Shown here: positions 43,501 through 51,974 of the stretch, piece by piece
Numbering within the stretch: position 1 is the first letter of the stretch
Layout of the letters: each line of letters starts with the position of its first letter
NCBI RefSeq assembly: GCF_001544015.1
Contig: NZ_AP014924.1
Span: 2,976,001-3,040,000 of the forward strand
Source: Limnochorda pilosa
GTDB taxonomy: Bacteria > Bacillota > Limnochordia > Limnochordales > Limnochordaceae
DNA: 64,000 nucleotides
Direction of reading: 5' to 3'
Made by a program: the position numbers and the translations under genes
Notes under the pieces: generated by a model
Told to the model about the DNA's origin: nothing
Seen by the model: only the letters and a program-made list of their open reading frames with translations
The model's database searches: none

Positions 43501-44735
43501 GGCCCGCCGGCGACGAGGCAGGCGGGTCGACGCCGGAGACCCCCTACCGGCTCTGGACGGAGCGGGCCTCCCTCACCTGGCGGCTGGGCCCCGAGCTGGA
43601 GCTAGCCTACCAGACCACCCGCCGGGACGACCTGGACGCCCCGGGCGACGACAGCCAGGAGGACCGGTACTCTGCCACGGTACGAGAGGGGTTTCTCGAC
43701 GACCGGCTCACCCTGGGCGCGGGACTCGAGCAGGTGGTCTTGCGGCACTGGACGGACCCCGCGCAGAGCTACCGGGCTCAGAACCTCCTGGGCGAGCTGG
43801 ACGCCCGTTTCTGGGAGAGCCTCACGCTGCGGGTCCGGTACCGCCGCCCGCTACGGGTGAAGGGACCCGAGGAGCGGCCGGCACAGCTCTCGGAGACCGT
43901 GAGCTACGGCCTCGCCTGGAACGGGGGCGTTGGGCCCGTCCGCCTGCGGGCCTCCTACGACGACGAGCGCTCCCAGGACCAGGTGCCCCAGGCTCGCGGC
44001 GTGCATACCCAGCGGGCCAGCACCCGCGCGGACACCTCTCCCTTCCGGGCGGGGCCCTTCGCCCTCACCCCCAACCTCTTCGCCTCCTGGCGGGACCTGT
44101 CGGGCTGGTACCTGTTGGACCAGGTGCGGACCGAGGCCGGCGGGGGGATGGACGTGGGCTGGTCCGCCCTTCGGCTGGGAAGCACCGTGAGCACGGCCCG
44201 AACCGACTACAGCAAGACGGGAAAGCGCGACGATGAGCTCCGCTACGGCCTCACTGCCCGCTGGGAGGCCTGGCCCCAGCTCACCCCCAGCCTCGAGTGG
44301 AGGCGCACCGATCGGGTGGCGAGCCTACCCGGAGTGCAGCCCCAGTCCTCCAAGGAGGGCCGGGCTCGGGCGATCCTCCAGTGGCGGCCGCTGTCGGGGC
44401 TCTCCGCCACCACCTCCGTCACCCGCACGGACCGGGAGGACCGAACAGGCAAGAGCTACCGGAGCGGCCTCGAAAACCGCGTGAGCTACGCCCTCTCCGC
44501 CACCACCTCGCTGGGGGGGCTGGTGGAGCTCGCGCAGGGGACAGCCACGGACCTGAGCGTGCTTCCGGACCAGGCGCCGCCCCTGGAGCAGCACGTCAAG
44601 GTGGAGCTCTCAGGGGACCATCGCTTCAGCGAAAGGTGGAGCGCGGAGGTTCTGGCCGGCGGCGTATGGGGCGAGAAGGACCAGGACCCCTTCACCTCCT
44701 ACTACACCCGGCTCTCCGCCCGGCTCACCTTCTGA
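40545..44735 (+). CDS. Giant outer-membrane barrel with inserted beta-propeller, SprA-like segment
   Basis: 1396 residues from ATG 40545 (weak GGGG site; GTG 40482 would spoil the signal peptide RRVAVLLLLLALVVAPPSASA). Residues 37-430: strand-rich barrel-like sequence (LRLKLSGEVVAGLAIEADLDN, WTARFGDFRF). Residues about 434-482, SLAVDSERVFLNGRRLARN then VDYTIDYEAGILIVL, resemble the repeated motif of SprA/Sov, the type-IX translocon. Residues about 579-880 are a propeller with Reg_prop-like blades (NETVWVGTADGLVSAP, NLWIATDDGLYVVQD). Residues about 900-1396 are barrel strands ending YYTRLSARLTF. SprA proper is far longer and lacks a propeller, so this is at best a distant relative. Confidence 0.75.
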   Translation: MSRPPAGETASETAFRRVAVLLLLLALVVAPPSASAQSLRISGDATWSLSAGFSDPEGLDGTDYSLGVPEISQRLRLKLSGEVVAGLAIEADLDNLQSDNLQLLSLTFTRDDWTARFGDFRFQPENPSTASSLSLKGVAAEGPLGPATVGLTFARAQGIPAVKEFTGQSGSDTVRYLRDGPYAPTRVGGHLEASLEGAFFFDLGLPFDPDFVDAFIVWVDGEPEGGRSLADVLTANDLGDLARPKEGTPPLGVLEAGQAVLLDRGAYLTPPAGQDLLILAREPRQILRDQLQELIRLYNHINDLEGDQRLTYPYSPGTASDEAMLEEIYRYDTQVAVGSGSPDSTPQDFDLGQRRRYYDLGHRELDPESVKVTVVKAGQRLDPAAVGLDVAIHYDEGILELPGGPASILDELNAIEVSYRYRVESNIYTLGLSLAVDSERVFLNGRRLARNVDYTIDYEAGILIVLVPVGPEDTLRVEYETFRGGLGGGGDYQRNFYGGRVGFEMRPGWTLGLDLLRGADVPVPAEDAATLGTMPNTQTVAGLRSRFLNDLWDVDLQVARSHDQFPFDDNQKPHQPNQVTALAGSDPSGTTPFLAAGHQNGLSVLASDTGTEWHHYGIGQGPAGVPVHGIAVAEGWWFLATGGGLTAVDVTEGLPAALDSVANWQRYYENDGLPSNDVRAVAIDNETVWVGTADGLVSAPRDSFPGTKDDPVPWTAHDPGVGPEITAIAVDPGGAVYVAGAGGLARAPEGNAFETLRSGERFESIAVPPGGSGLPVYAGGPEGLYYLPQAGGGDLLRVPDVSGTRALAYWGSNLWIATDDGLYVVQDPEANPRQATPAGLEGTPLTSIGIGPNPDDPPTQALWIGTGRQPGGDTAFWTVTAPADPPPSPITFDEASIDPEDQYRYQDLAASEHTAEGWKGSLAVARRFDWGRLYLNALRQEADFLPLGSTERQDLFAWEAGARWDASDRLSLALSHRQEDRTPMPRPAGDEAGGSTPETPYRLWTERASLTWRLGPELELAYQTTRRDDLDAPGDDSQEDRYSATVREGFLDDRLTLGAGLEQVVLRHWTDPAQSYRAQNLLGELDARFWESLTLRVRYRRPLRVKGPEERPAQLSETVSYGLAWNGGVGPVRLRASYDDERSQDQVPQARGVHTQRASTRADTSPFRAGPFALTPNLFASWRDLSGWYLLDQVRTEAGGGMDVGWSALRLGSTVSTARTDYSKTGKRDDELRYGLTARWEAWPQLTPSLEWRRTDRVASLPGVQPQSSKEGRARAILQWRPLSGLSATTSVTRTDREDRTGKSYRSGLENRVSYALSATTSLGGLVELAQGTATDLSVLPDQAPPLEQHVKVELSGDHRFSERWSAEVLAGGVWGEKDQDPFTSYYTRLSARLTF

Positions 44736-44926
44736 CGGCCCCGCCTGCCCTTCTACGCCCACCCTTTCCCGCATAAGCGTGAAGGGGCCGGTGCGCCCGC
44801 GAGGCGCTCGACACCGGTTCGCACAGCTCGGCGGTGCCCGCGTCGGGCGGTGCGCCCTGCGAACCGATGCGCCCGACAGCAGGCGCGTCCCTGCGGGGAA
44901 TCTCCACCGGGAAAGGCGGCGAAGCG

Positions 44927-45559
44927 ATGGCGTCGGGGCTGATCGTGCTCGTCTCCAGGCGGCGGGCCTGGGGGATTGCGGCGGCGGTCGTGGTGGCTGC
45001 AGCCGTCGCCGGCTGGCGGCTGGGGTGGTGGCCCGGCACGGCCGGAGCCACGGCGATCTACATCTACGACCCAGCAGGCTTTACGGCCGACGAGCGGTTG
45101 CAGGGCTCGTGCTGGACGGGCTCGCTGGCCGCGCCGCGAGAGGGCGCCTTTCGCTGCGCCTCGGGGAACGCGATCTTCGATCCCTGCTTTGCGATGGACG
45201 GTGCGGTCGCTTGCCCCCGGGGGAACCCGGCCGAGAACCGGGGTGTCCTCCTGGAGCTGACCGAGCCCCTCCCCCAGCCGCCCGACGCCTGGACGAACCC
45301 CCCGGACCCCGCCCACCCATCGCCCTGGTTCGTGCGCCTGGCCGGGGGCGGCGAGTGCGGCGTCCTCACGGGAACCCGCCCGCCCGAGTACCCGCTGGGG
45401 TGCACGCTCCCGGATAGGCCCCAGGGCGTCTCCTGCAGCATGCCGGCGCCTCTGGCGGGCAACCCCCGTCTCTACGCGAGCCTCTGCGGCGTGTGGAACC
45501 CCTCGGAGCAGCGCCTGGAAGGCCCGGAAGTCCACCCGGTCGCGGAGATGTGGCTCTAG
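44927..45559 (+). CDS. Exported cysteine-rich protein of unknown function
   Basis: About 210 residues from ATG 44927 (ATG 44867 possible). One N-terminal membrane or signal segment (AWGIAAAVVVAAAVAGWRLGW). The outside part has eight cysteines in SCWTGSLAAP, FRCASGNAIFDPCF, VACPRGNP, GECGVLTG, LGCTLPD, VSCSMP and SLCGVW, probably four disulfides. The CWTGSLA...RCASGNAIFDPCF pattern recalls an unnamed family in actinobacteria and cyanobacteria. Function unknown; follows the giant barrel. Confidence 0.65.
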   Translation: MASGLIVLVSRRRAWGIAAAVVVAAAVAGWRLGWWPGTAGATAIYIYDPAGFTADERLQGSCWTGSLAAPREGAFRCASGNAIFDPCFAMDGAVACPRGNPAENRGVLLELTEPLPQPPDAWTNPPDPAHPSPWFVRLAGGGECGVLTGTRPPEYPLGCTLPDRPQGVSCSMPAPLAGNPRLYASLCGVWNPSEQRLEGPEVHPVAEMWL

Positions 45560-45755
45560 GGGCGACGTCGCGGCACCCGTGGACGGGAGGCACGGGGACG
45601 CACGTCCGAAACGAGTCACTTCCCCGCCTTCCTCGATGGTCATCGAAGAAGCACCAGGAATCGCTGGGGTTCGAAGCGAACGGGTGACCAGAGTCGCAGC
45701 CGTGGCGCGGGCCTCAGAGCCACGCCCGTCGGCCTCGCATCGCGGAGGGATCGCC

Positions 45756-46526
45756 GTGGAGATTCCGGCACTGGACGTGAGGGATCAGGTGGCGCTGGTG
45801 ACGGGGGCTGCCAGGGGCATCGGGCGGAGCCTGGCCGTGGGGCTGGCCCACTACGGTGCGGACGTCGCGGTGGCGGACCTACCCGGCTCGATGGCGGAGG
45901 CTGAGGAGGTCGCGGCGGAGGTGCGGTCCCTCGGCCGGCGCTCCGTGGCCGTGCCCGTGGATGTGAGGGACCTGGGACGGATCGACGGGATGGTGGCCCA
46001 GACCGTGGCTGCCCTGGGCCGTATCGACATCCTGGTGAACAACGCCGGAGTCCAGGTGGCCAAGCCCGCGCTGGAGGTGACCGAAGCCGACTGGGACGCG
46101 GTTCTGGACGTAGACCTGAAGGGCGTCTTCTTCTGCTCGCAGCGGGTGGGTCGGGTCATGAAGGAGCAGGGCCGGGGGAGCATCGTGAGCATCGCGAGCC
46201 AGAACGGCGTCATCGGGTACTACAACCGGGCAGCATACTGCTCGGCCAAGGCTGGCGTCGTCAATCTTACCCGCGTCCTGGCGCTGGAGTGGGCCCCTTA
46301 CGGGATCCGGGTGAACGCGGTGGGCCCCACCTTCGTCCGTACCGCTCTCGGGGAACAGACCCTCTCGAACCCCGAGTTCCGGCGCGACATCCTGTCCAGG
46401 ATCCCGTTGGGGAGGGTGGCAGAACCCGAGGAGATCATCGGCGCGGTGGTCTTCCTCGCCTCACCGGCCGCGTCCATGGTGACAGGGCAGACGCTCCTCG
46501 TGGACGGCGGCTGGACCGCGCAGTAG
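45756..46526 (+). CDS. Short-chain dehydrogenase/reductase
   Basis: 256 residues from GTG six bases after GGAGGG. Classical SDR: cofactor loop VTGAARGIG, NNAG in ILVNNAGVQVAKP, the catalytic Ser in IVSIASQNG, and YxxxK in AAYCSAKAG; C-terminal GQTLLVDGGW. Asp in VAVADLPG after strand 2 favours NAD(H). The substrate is not predictable. Its 3' end overlaps the convergent membrane gene by 92 bases. Confidence 0.92.
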   Translation: MEIPALDVRDQVALVTGAARGIGRSLAVGLAHYGADVAVADLPGSMAEAEEVAAEVRSLGRRSVAVPVDVRDLGRIDGMVAQTVAALGRIDILVNNAGVQVAKPALEVTEADWDAVLDVDLKGVFFCSQRVGRVMKEQGRGSIVSIASQNGVIGYYNRAAYCSAKAGVVNLTRVLALEWAPYGIRVNAVGPTFVRTALGEQTLSNPEFRRDILSRIPLGRVAEPEEIIGAVVFLASPAASMVTGQTLLVDGGWTAQ

Positions 46527-48924
46527 TGGACACGACGAGATAGCATCCCGACGCGAGGAGCAGCACCTCACGGAAGCCGAGGCTCATCGCAGCGACGATC
46601 GCGGCGACCGACCCAAAGACAGAGCTGGCCCCGTTCACGCCCCACATCCACGGCACCTGCCACCCCGCGCCCCTCTCGCCGAGCCGCCGGACACCCAGGG
46701 GAAACGGAAAGCCCATGGCGAATCCGAGCGGCATCACGAGACCCGCCGAGGCGAGGATCCGTACAGGAAGGCTGTAGCTCAGAAGGTGGTCCACCATCGC
46801 GGGCAGGGCGAGCGCGAAGACCAGTACCCCCAGGGCGACGGAGAGAGTCGCACCGGCTACCGTGGGCTCGATCTTGCCGGGGGCTACCCGCGCGCTCAGC
46901 AAGCTCCCGCCGCCGGCTCCTACCAGGAGAGAGAAGAGAAGGACGGCCAGAGCGAGCGTCGGCTTCCCGATAAGGAGCGTGAATTGCTGGGAGAGGGCGA
47001 TCTCGACCAGCATGAACCCTATCCCGATCATCGCGAAGAGGAGGACGGTCCGTACTTCCACACGTGCGTGGTCCGTGCTGCCCGGTTCGACCGCACCAGC
47101 CGCGAATCCCTTTCGCATCAGCAGGGGCAGCAGGGCGATGGTCACGAGGAGCACGAGAGAGAAACCGAAGACAGCCAGCACCTGCTTGGGCAGTCCGGTC
47201 TCGAGTTTGAAGAAGAACGGGCGGTCGTCCGTCACCGGAGAGATGTCGTACCCCATGGCGGAGACCATCGCCTCCAGGTCGCGAAGCTGGAGACCGCCTC
47301 GGGCGAGTGCGAGGAGGATCTGATTCAGGTCGGTTGCGCCTTCGAGATAGGGAAAGTAGGACGACCGGGGCGAGTACCCGAACCGGTGCATGGCACGGTA
47401 CATCGTCGCCGAAGTGTCCGGGTCGAACGCTGAGTTTCTCAGCACGAACACCGGAAAGGGGAACGATCCCAGGACGTAGACCTGCTTCATGGACTCAGGG
47501 ACGGTACGCCCGCGGTCTTCCAGCGCAACCAGCGAGATGACCAGGGCCCTCAGGATCTCCGCTTCGTCATGAGCCACTACGACCAGCTGGCCCTCCTCTG
47601 TGAGCGCTTCCAGGTAATCCCTCACGGAGTCCGTCGTCAGCAGGAAGTTCTCCGTGAGCGCATACCCCTCGGGACTGCGGCTCGTGTTGGTGACGGGGAG
47701 GGAGAGCATGATCACGTCGTACTTCTCAGGCGTCCGTTTGAGGAAGTGCCTCCCCTCCTGCACGATCACCTCCACACCCCCCGTGCCGGTGTAGATGCCG
47801 CCGTTGTACCACTCATAGCTGCGCACCAGGTCCACGAGATCCGGGTTGACTTCCACCGCCGTGATGCGCTGGATTCCTGCCATCCTCGCAAGGAGGACGT
47901 CCCGGCCCCCGCCCGGACCGATGATGAGAGCGTTCCTTCGCTGCTCACCCAGGAAGAAGAACGGGAAATAGCCTGGGAACTCCAGCCTGAGGGATGCGAC
48001 CGCCTCGTCGGGTTCCGTGGTCTCCCCGTTGAATCGGTACATGGGAGTCCCTGCGGTGCCGTCAAGGTAAAGGTCCATGTAACCCGTGTCCTCGCGATAT
48101 CGCACGACGTCGGTGCGCCCGAACGAACTCCACCTCGTCTCGACGATCTCGCCGCCCAACGGCCCGTGAAGCGCATCGTGGATCTCCTTCTCAGGGTTGG
48201 TCCCCATGGAGATGGCCGGCCGATACGCTCCGGAGGCGCTCACTCCAAGAAGGACCGCCACGACGAGAGCCAGCACCGCGGACGCTACCGTCGCTCCCGC
48301 CGGCCTGGACGCCGATCGAACGGCAAAGAGCAGGGCCGCCACCGAGGCCATGAGCGCAGCGAGGAAGGCAGCTCCCACCGGACCGAGGGCATCGAGGGCG
48401 AGAATCGCGCCCACGCTGCCAGCAGCCGATCCGACCAGATCGGCTGCGTAGAGACGAGCACTGGCACGTGGGAACGAGCGAAAGATCTGCGCCATGAGGG
48501 CACCACCGACGAGGAACGGCAAGCTGAGGAGGACGAAGTAAGAGACGGGTGGCACCCGGGAAGGATCCACGCGGGCGATCCCTGTGACGAGGAAGACGGA
48601 GCCAGCGGTGAAGAGCGAAAGGAGGAATGCCAGAGACGTCGGCGATGCCACCTCGAGGTGTCCGCCGGACCGCCGGGCCCCGAGAAAGTGGGTCAGGATG
48701 CCTCCCGCGCCTAGACCCAACAGCGAGAGGGAGATGACCGCGAAGACGTAGTGATAGGACAAGACGACCGAAAGCAGCCGGGTCAGACTGATCTGCAGGA
48801 GAAGCAGGCTGCAGGAGGTAAGGAAGACGCCGACCACCAGGCTCCGCTGCGGGTGCTCAGCCGTGGGGCGCCGTTTCGAGAGGTCACTGGTGGGGTGCGT
48901 TCCACCGCCCGGCGTCTTCTTCAC
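46435..48924 (-). CDS. Integral-membrane spermidine synthase-like protein
   Basis: 829 residues. About seven transmembrane helices come first (for example SLVVGVFLTSCSLLLLQISL, VFAVISLSLLGLGAGGIL). A cytosolic aminopropyltransferase-like Rossmann domain at about 265-600 has NALIIGPGGGRDVL, VEVNPDLVDL and KYDVIMLSLP. Further helices close the protein (QVLAVFGFSLVLLVTIALLP; TVLLFAMIGIGFMLVEIAL). In polyamine synthases the acidic residue after YDVI is essential; here it is MLSLP, so aminopropyl transfer is doubtful. The last about 30 residues, rich in Arg and Pro, overlap the SDR gene. Confidence 0.82.
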   Translation of the reverse strand: MKKTPGGGTHPTSDLSKRRPTAEHPQRSLVVGVFLTSCSLLLLQISLTRLLSVVLSYHYVFAVISLSLLGLGAGGILTHFLGARRSGGHLEVASPTSLAFLLSLFTAGSVFLVTGIARVDPSRVPPVSYFVLLSLPFLVGGALMAQIFRSFPRASARLYAADLVGSAAGSVGAILALDALGPVGAAFLAALMASVAALLFAVRSASRPAGATVASAVLALVVAVLLGVSASGAYRPAISMGTNPEKEIHDALHGPLGGEIVETRWSSFGRTDVVRYREDTGYMDLYLDGTAGTPMYRFNGETTEPDEAVASLRLEFPGYFPFFFLGEQRRNALIIGPGGGRDVLLARMAGIQRITAVEVNPDLVDLVRSYEWYNGGIYTGTGGVEVIVQEGRHFLKRTPEKYDVIMLSLPVTNTSRSPEGYALTENFLLTTDSVRDYLEALTEEGQLVVVAHDEAEILRALVISLVALEDRGRTVPESMKQVYVLGSFPFPVFVLRNSAFDPDTSATMYRAMHRFGYSPRSSYFPYLEGATDLNQILLALARGGLQLRDLEAMVSAMGYDISPVTDDRPFFFKLETGLPKQVLAVFGFSLVLLVTIALLPLLMRKGFAAGAVEPGSTDHARVEVRTVLLFAMIGIGFMLVEIALSQQFTLLIGKPTLALAVLLFSLLVGAGGGSLLSARVAPGKIEPTVAGATLSVALGVLVFALALPAMVDHLLSYSLPVRILASAGLVMPLGFAMGFPFPLGVRRLGERGAGWQVPWMWGVNGASSVFGSVAAIVAAMSLGFREVLLLASGCYLVVSTTARSSRRPRGASALSPWTRPVRRGRPPRR

Positions 48925-48927
48925 CCC

Positions 48928-50028
48928 TCAGTCCATGACGACGATGGCGCGTCCGACGATCTCGCCTCGGTCGAGAGCTCTGTACGCTTCGTCCGCGTCA
49001 CGAAGGCTGTACCGGCGGGTGATGGGTTGAGAGACGCTGATCTGGCCTCGTTCCACCAGCCGCAGAATCTCCGGAACGTCGGTCCGGACCCGGGCGCCGT
49101 ACGATCCGCTCAACTGGATGCCGCGACGGACGAGTCGGGTGATCTCGATGGGCGCAGCGGTCGAACCGGATCCGATGCCGATGACGACGGTCCGTCCTCC
49201 GTCACGGGTCATCATGAAGGCGTTCACCACGGTCTCGGGCCGGCCCAGTGCCTCGATGGCCACGTCCGCTCCCCGTCCGGCGGTCAGTTCCATGACGCGT
49301 GCCACCGGGTCGGTCTGAGCTGCGTTGACCACCTGCGTAGCCCCCAGCGAACGAGCCGCTCGGAGCTTGTCGTCTCGTATGTCGACAGCGATGACTTCCG
49401 TGGCTCCGAACGCCCGTGCGATCTGAATGACGTTCGACCCGACGCCACCGGTTCCGATCACCGCGACGGTCTCACCGGGTGCCACGCGCGCCTGGTTCTT
49501 CACGGCTCCGTAGGCGGTCATGATCGCGCATCCCAGGATGGAAGCGTCCTCCAGCGGCAGGTTGGTGGGAGCCGGGAAGACGTCGGTCGCCGGTACCACT
49601 GCGTACTCGGCGAGCCCGCCCATGCTGTACATCGCCAGGGGCGTACCGTCTCTGCGGAAGAGCCGCGTGGTGTCATCGTAGAGCACGCCGCGTAGCCGAT
49701 TCTTTTCGAAGAAGTTCTCACACAGGTCGTCACGACCGCGCGCGCAATAGTGGCAGTGGCCGCAGGGCATGATGAAGGAGGAGATCACCCGATCACCTAC
49801 CTGGATCCCCTCGACGTCGTCGCCGATCTCCGCCACGACTCCTGAAATCTCGTGTCCTAGCACCGCGGGCAGCGGAAACTTGACCTCACCTTTCAGGACG
49901 TGGAGGTCGGTGTGACAGACGCCGCACGCCGCCACGTCGACAAGGACCTCCCCGCGCCGGGGTTTGGGGTCGGCTATCTCTTCCAGGACCAGGCTGCCGC
50001 CGACCTCTGAGAGTACGGCTGCCTCCAT
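48928..50028 (-). CDS. Zinc-dependent alcohol dehydrogenase (MDR family)
   Basis: 366 residues. Catalytic zinc ligands are C38 in CGVCHTDLH and H59/E60 in VLGHEISG; the structural zinc lobe is CGHCHYCARGRDDLC. The NAD-binding motif is VIGTGGVGSNVIQ followed by VIAVDIRDDK (Asp, so NAD). Probably oxidises an alcohol or reduces an aldehyde in the catabolic island. It is four bases from the start of the spermidine-synthase-like gene and probably co-transcribed with it. Confidence 0.93.
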   Translation of the reverse strand: MEAAVLSEVGGSLVLEEIADPKPRRGEVLVDVAACGVCHTDLHVLKGEVKFPLPAVLGHEISGVVAEIGDDVEGIQVGDRVISSFIMPCGHCHYCARGRDDLCENFFEKNRLRGVLYDDTTRLFRRDGTPLAMYSMGGLAEYAVVPATDVFPAPTNLPLEDASILGCAIMTAYGAVKNQARVAPGETVAVIGTGGVGSNVIQIARAFGATEVIAVDIRDDKLRAARSLGATQVVNAAQTDPVARVMELTAGRGADVAIEALGRPETVVNAFMMTRDGGRTVVIGIGSGSTAAPIEITRLVRRGIQLSGSYGARVRTDVPEILRLVERGQISVSQPITRRYSLRDADEAYRALDRGEIVGRAIVVMD

Positions 50029-50085
50029 CGACGTCCTCCCCTTTCACGTCCCGAGTATCCTTGCGTTTCCTCCCCGACGTCTGCC

Positions 50086-51420
50086 TCAACCACGAGCGAT
50101 CAGGCTCGGGAGCCAGGCTGCAATCGCTGGGAACATAGCCACAACGATGACTCCCAGCACCTGCAATGCCACGAACGGGAACACCCCTCGATAGATGTCG
50201 GCAAGCCTGACACCTGGCGGGACCGTGCCTTTCAAGTAGAAGAGCGCGTACCCGACCGGAGGCGTGAGGAACGAGGCCTGCAGGTTGATCGCCATCATGA
50301 TGACGAACCAGACCGGGTCGAAACCCAACGACGCGGAGATGGGCAGGAAGATGGGGAAGGTGATGAGGATGATGCCGATCCAGTCGACCAGAAAGCCGAG
50401 GAGAAGCACGATCGCCATCATCGCTACGAAGACGCCCCATCGCCCGAGGAAGTCGAAGCTCGTGACGAGATTGGTGACGACGGCTCCGCCTCCTGCCCTC
50501 AAGAAGACTGCCGTGAAGAGCGATGCGCCTATGATCACCCCGATGACCATGGCGCTCGTCCGCGTGGCGCGCCATATGGCGTCGGCCAGCGCTCGCCAGC
50601 TGAACTGTCGATAGGCCACCATCAGCACGAACGCCAGGGCCGCGCCGACGGCAGACGCCTCGGTCGGCGTCGCCACGCCCAGCCAGATCGATCCCAGGAC
50701 GCCGAAGATCAGGACCAGAGGAGGGATGAGGTTCACCAGCAGCATCCGGACGAGTTGCCCTCCGGAGACCGAATCCCTTTCCTCGGCTGACAGTGGGGGA
50801 CCAAACTTCGGCTTGATGTGCGTCAAGATCGCCACGTATCCGAAGTAGAGGAGACCCAGCAGCAGACCCGGCCCCAATGCGCCGGCGAACAGCCTTCCGA
50901 CCGAGATGCCGGACTGGTCGGCCATCAGCACGAGCATGATGCTCGGTGGAATGAGGATGCCCAACGTACCCCCGGCTGCGACGGCTCCTGTGGCGAGCCG
51001 TTTGTCGTAGCCGCGATTCAGCATGGCGGGCATGGCCATGAGCGACATGCTGACCACCGTTGCGCCCATGATACCGGTCGTGGCCGCGAAGATCACCGAA
51101 AGCACGACGACCGCCAGGCCGATGGATCCCGGCATACCTCCAAACACGTGCATCAGCGCCTGAAAGAGCCCCTCGGCTATGCCTGCCCTTTCAAGGAGCG
51201 TTGCCATCAGAATGAAGAGCGGAATGGCGACGTAGATCTCGTTGGTGACGATGTCGTACGTCCTGCCTATGAGGATGGGCCACATCCGCCCCATGCCCCC
51301 GAGGTACCCGAAGAGCACTGCCAAGCCGCCCAGCACGAAGGCGACGGGGTGACCCATGAGCAAGCCGATGATCAGGGCCAGGAACATCAAGGCTATGAAC
51401 AGTTCAGGTGACATGGTCAT
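50086..51420 (-). CDS. dctM: TRAP transporter large permease (DctM family)
   Basis: 444 residues with about twelve transmembrane helices. Family motifs: FLALIIGLLMGHPVAFVLGG, AIPLFILMATLLERAGIAEGLF, TGIMGATVVSMSLMAMPAML, AAGGTLGILIPPSIMLVLMAD and the late GFLVDWIGIILITFPIFLP. It moves the ligand using the sodium gradient, with DctQ and the binding protein DctP encoded upstream in the same direction. Confidence 0.95.
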   Translation of the reverse strand: MTMSPELFIALMFLALIIGLLMGHPVAFVLGGLAVLFGYLGGMGRMWPILIGRTYDIVTNEIYVAIPLFILMATLLERAGIAEGLFQALMHVFGGMPGSIGLAVVVLSVIFAATTGIMGATVVSMSLMAMPAMLNRGYDKRLATGAVAAGGTLGILIPPSIMLVLMADQSGISVGRLFAGALGPGLLLGLLYFGYVAILTHIKPKFGPPLSAEERDSVSGGQLVRMLLVNLIPPLVLIFGVLGSIWLGVATPTEASAVGAALAFVLMVAYRQFSWRALADAIWRATRTSAMVIGVIIGASLFTAVFLRAGGGAVVTNLVTSFDFLGRWGVFVAMMAIVLLLGFLVDWIGIILITFPIFLPISASLGFDPVWFVIMMAINLQASFLTPPVGYALFYLKGTVPPGVRLADIYRGVFPFVALQVLGVIVVAMFPAIAAWLPSLIARG

Positions 51421-51429
51421 GGATGTCTA

Positions 51430-51954
51430 TTACCGCCTTCCCTTGGCAAGGAGAACCGCGTTCCTGAGGATCTCCCCGAATGCTTGCAGGGCCAGCAGAC
51501 CCGCGCCGAGCGGCACGAGCGTCTTGGCCAGATAGACCGGGGAGTTGAAGGCTGACGGGGCTCTCTCGAGGACCGCCCACGATCGCTGCGCGTAGGCATA
51601 CCCCTGGGTCAGAAGCACATAGAGCAAGGGGCCCAGGAAGAGCAGGATCGTGACGATCTCAAGGATCGCTCGGGCCCTGCCCGACACTCGCTCTGTGATG
51701 AAATCCACGTTCACGTGCTCCTTGTGGAACAAGGTGTACCCGAGGGCGAGCATGACGTTGGCGGCAAGCACGTACCCGGTCACCTCGAGGGTCCAGATCG
51801 TGGGCCTCCCGAGAAACCTACGCATGACCACCTCGTAGATGGATAGCCCCGCCATGCCGACGATGGTCCAGCTGAAGACCTTTCCTGTCCACTCCGTGAA
51901 CGTGTCGATGGCCTTGATGAGGTGCGTGATCAGCTCGAGCCCGTTGGAACGCGT
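51430..51954 (-). CDS. dctQ: TRAP transporter small permease (DctQ family), start codon unclear
   Basis: Four helices are expected. The first methionine (51855) would cut helix 1 in half, since VFSWTIVG lies before it and MAGLSIYEVVMRRF after. The frame is open up to a TGA just upstream of ATC at 51960 but has no ATG, GTG or TTG in that stretch. AAAGGGGG (51970-51963) is spaced ideally for ACG at 51954; CTG at 51933 is another option. HKEHVNVDFITERVS and ILEIVTILLFLGPLLYVLL are DctQ features. A non-standard start or a base error is implied. Confidence 0.8.
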   Translation of the reverse strand, partial: TRSNGLELITHLIKAIDTFTEWTGKVFSWTIVGMAGLSIYEVVMRRFLGRPTIWTLEVTGYVLAANVMLALGYTLFHKEHVNVDFITERVSGRARAILEIVTILLFLGPLLYVLLTQGYAYAQRSWAVLERAPSAFNSPVYLAKTLVPLGAGLLALQAFGEILRNAVLLAKGRR

Positions 51955-51974
51955 GAGGATCTCCCCCTTTTTGG

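Noticed and set aside
47569-48714. 381-codon plus-strand frame opposite the membrane protein
   Set aside because: Very charged, His/Glu/Arg-rich translation with no motif; the opposite strand codes a clear membrane protein.
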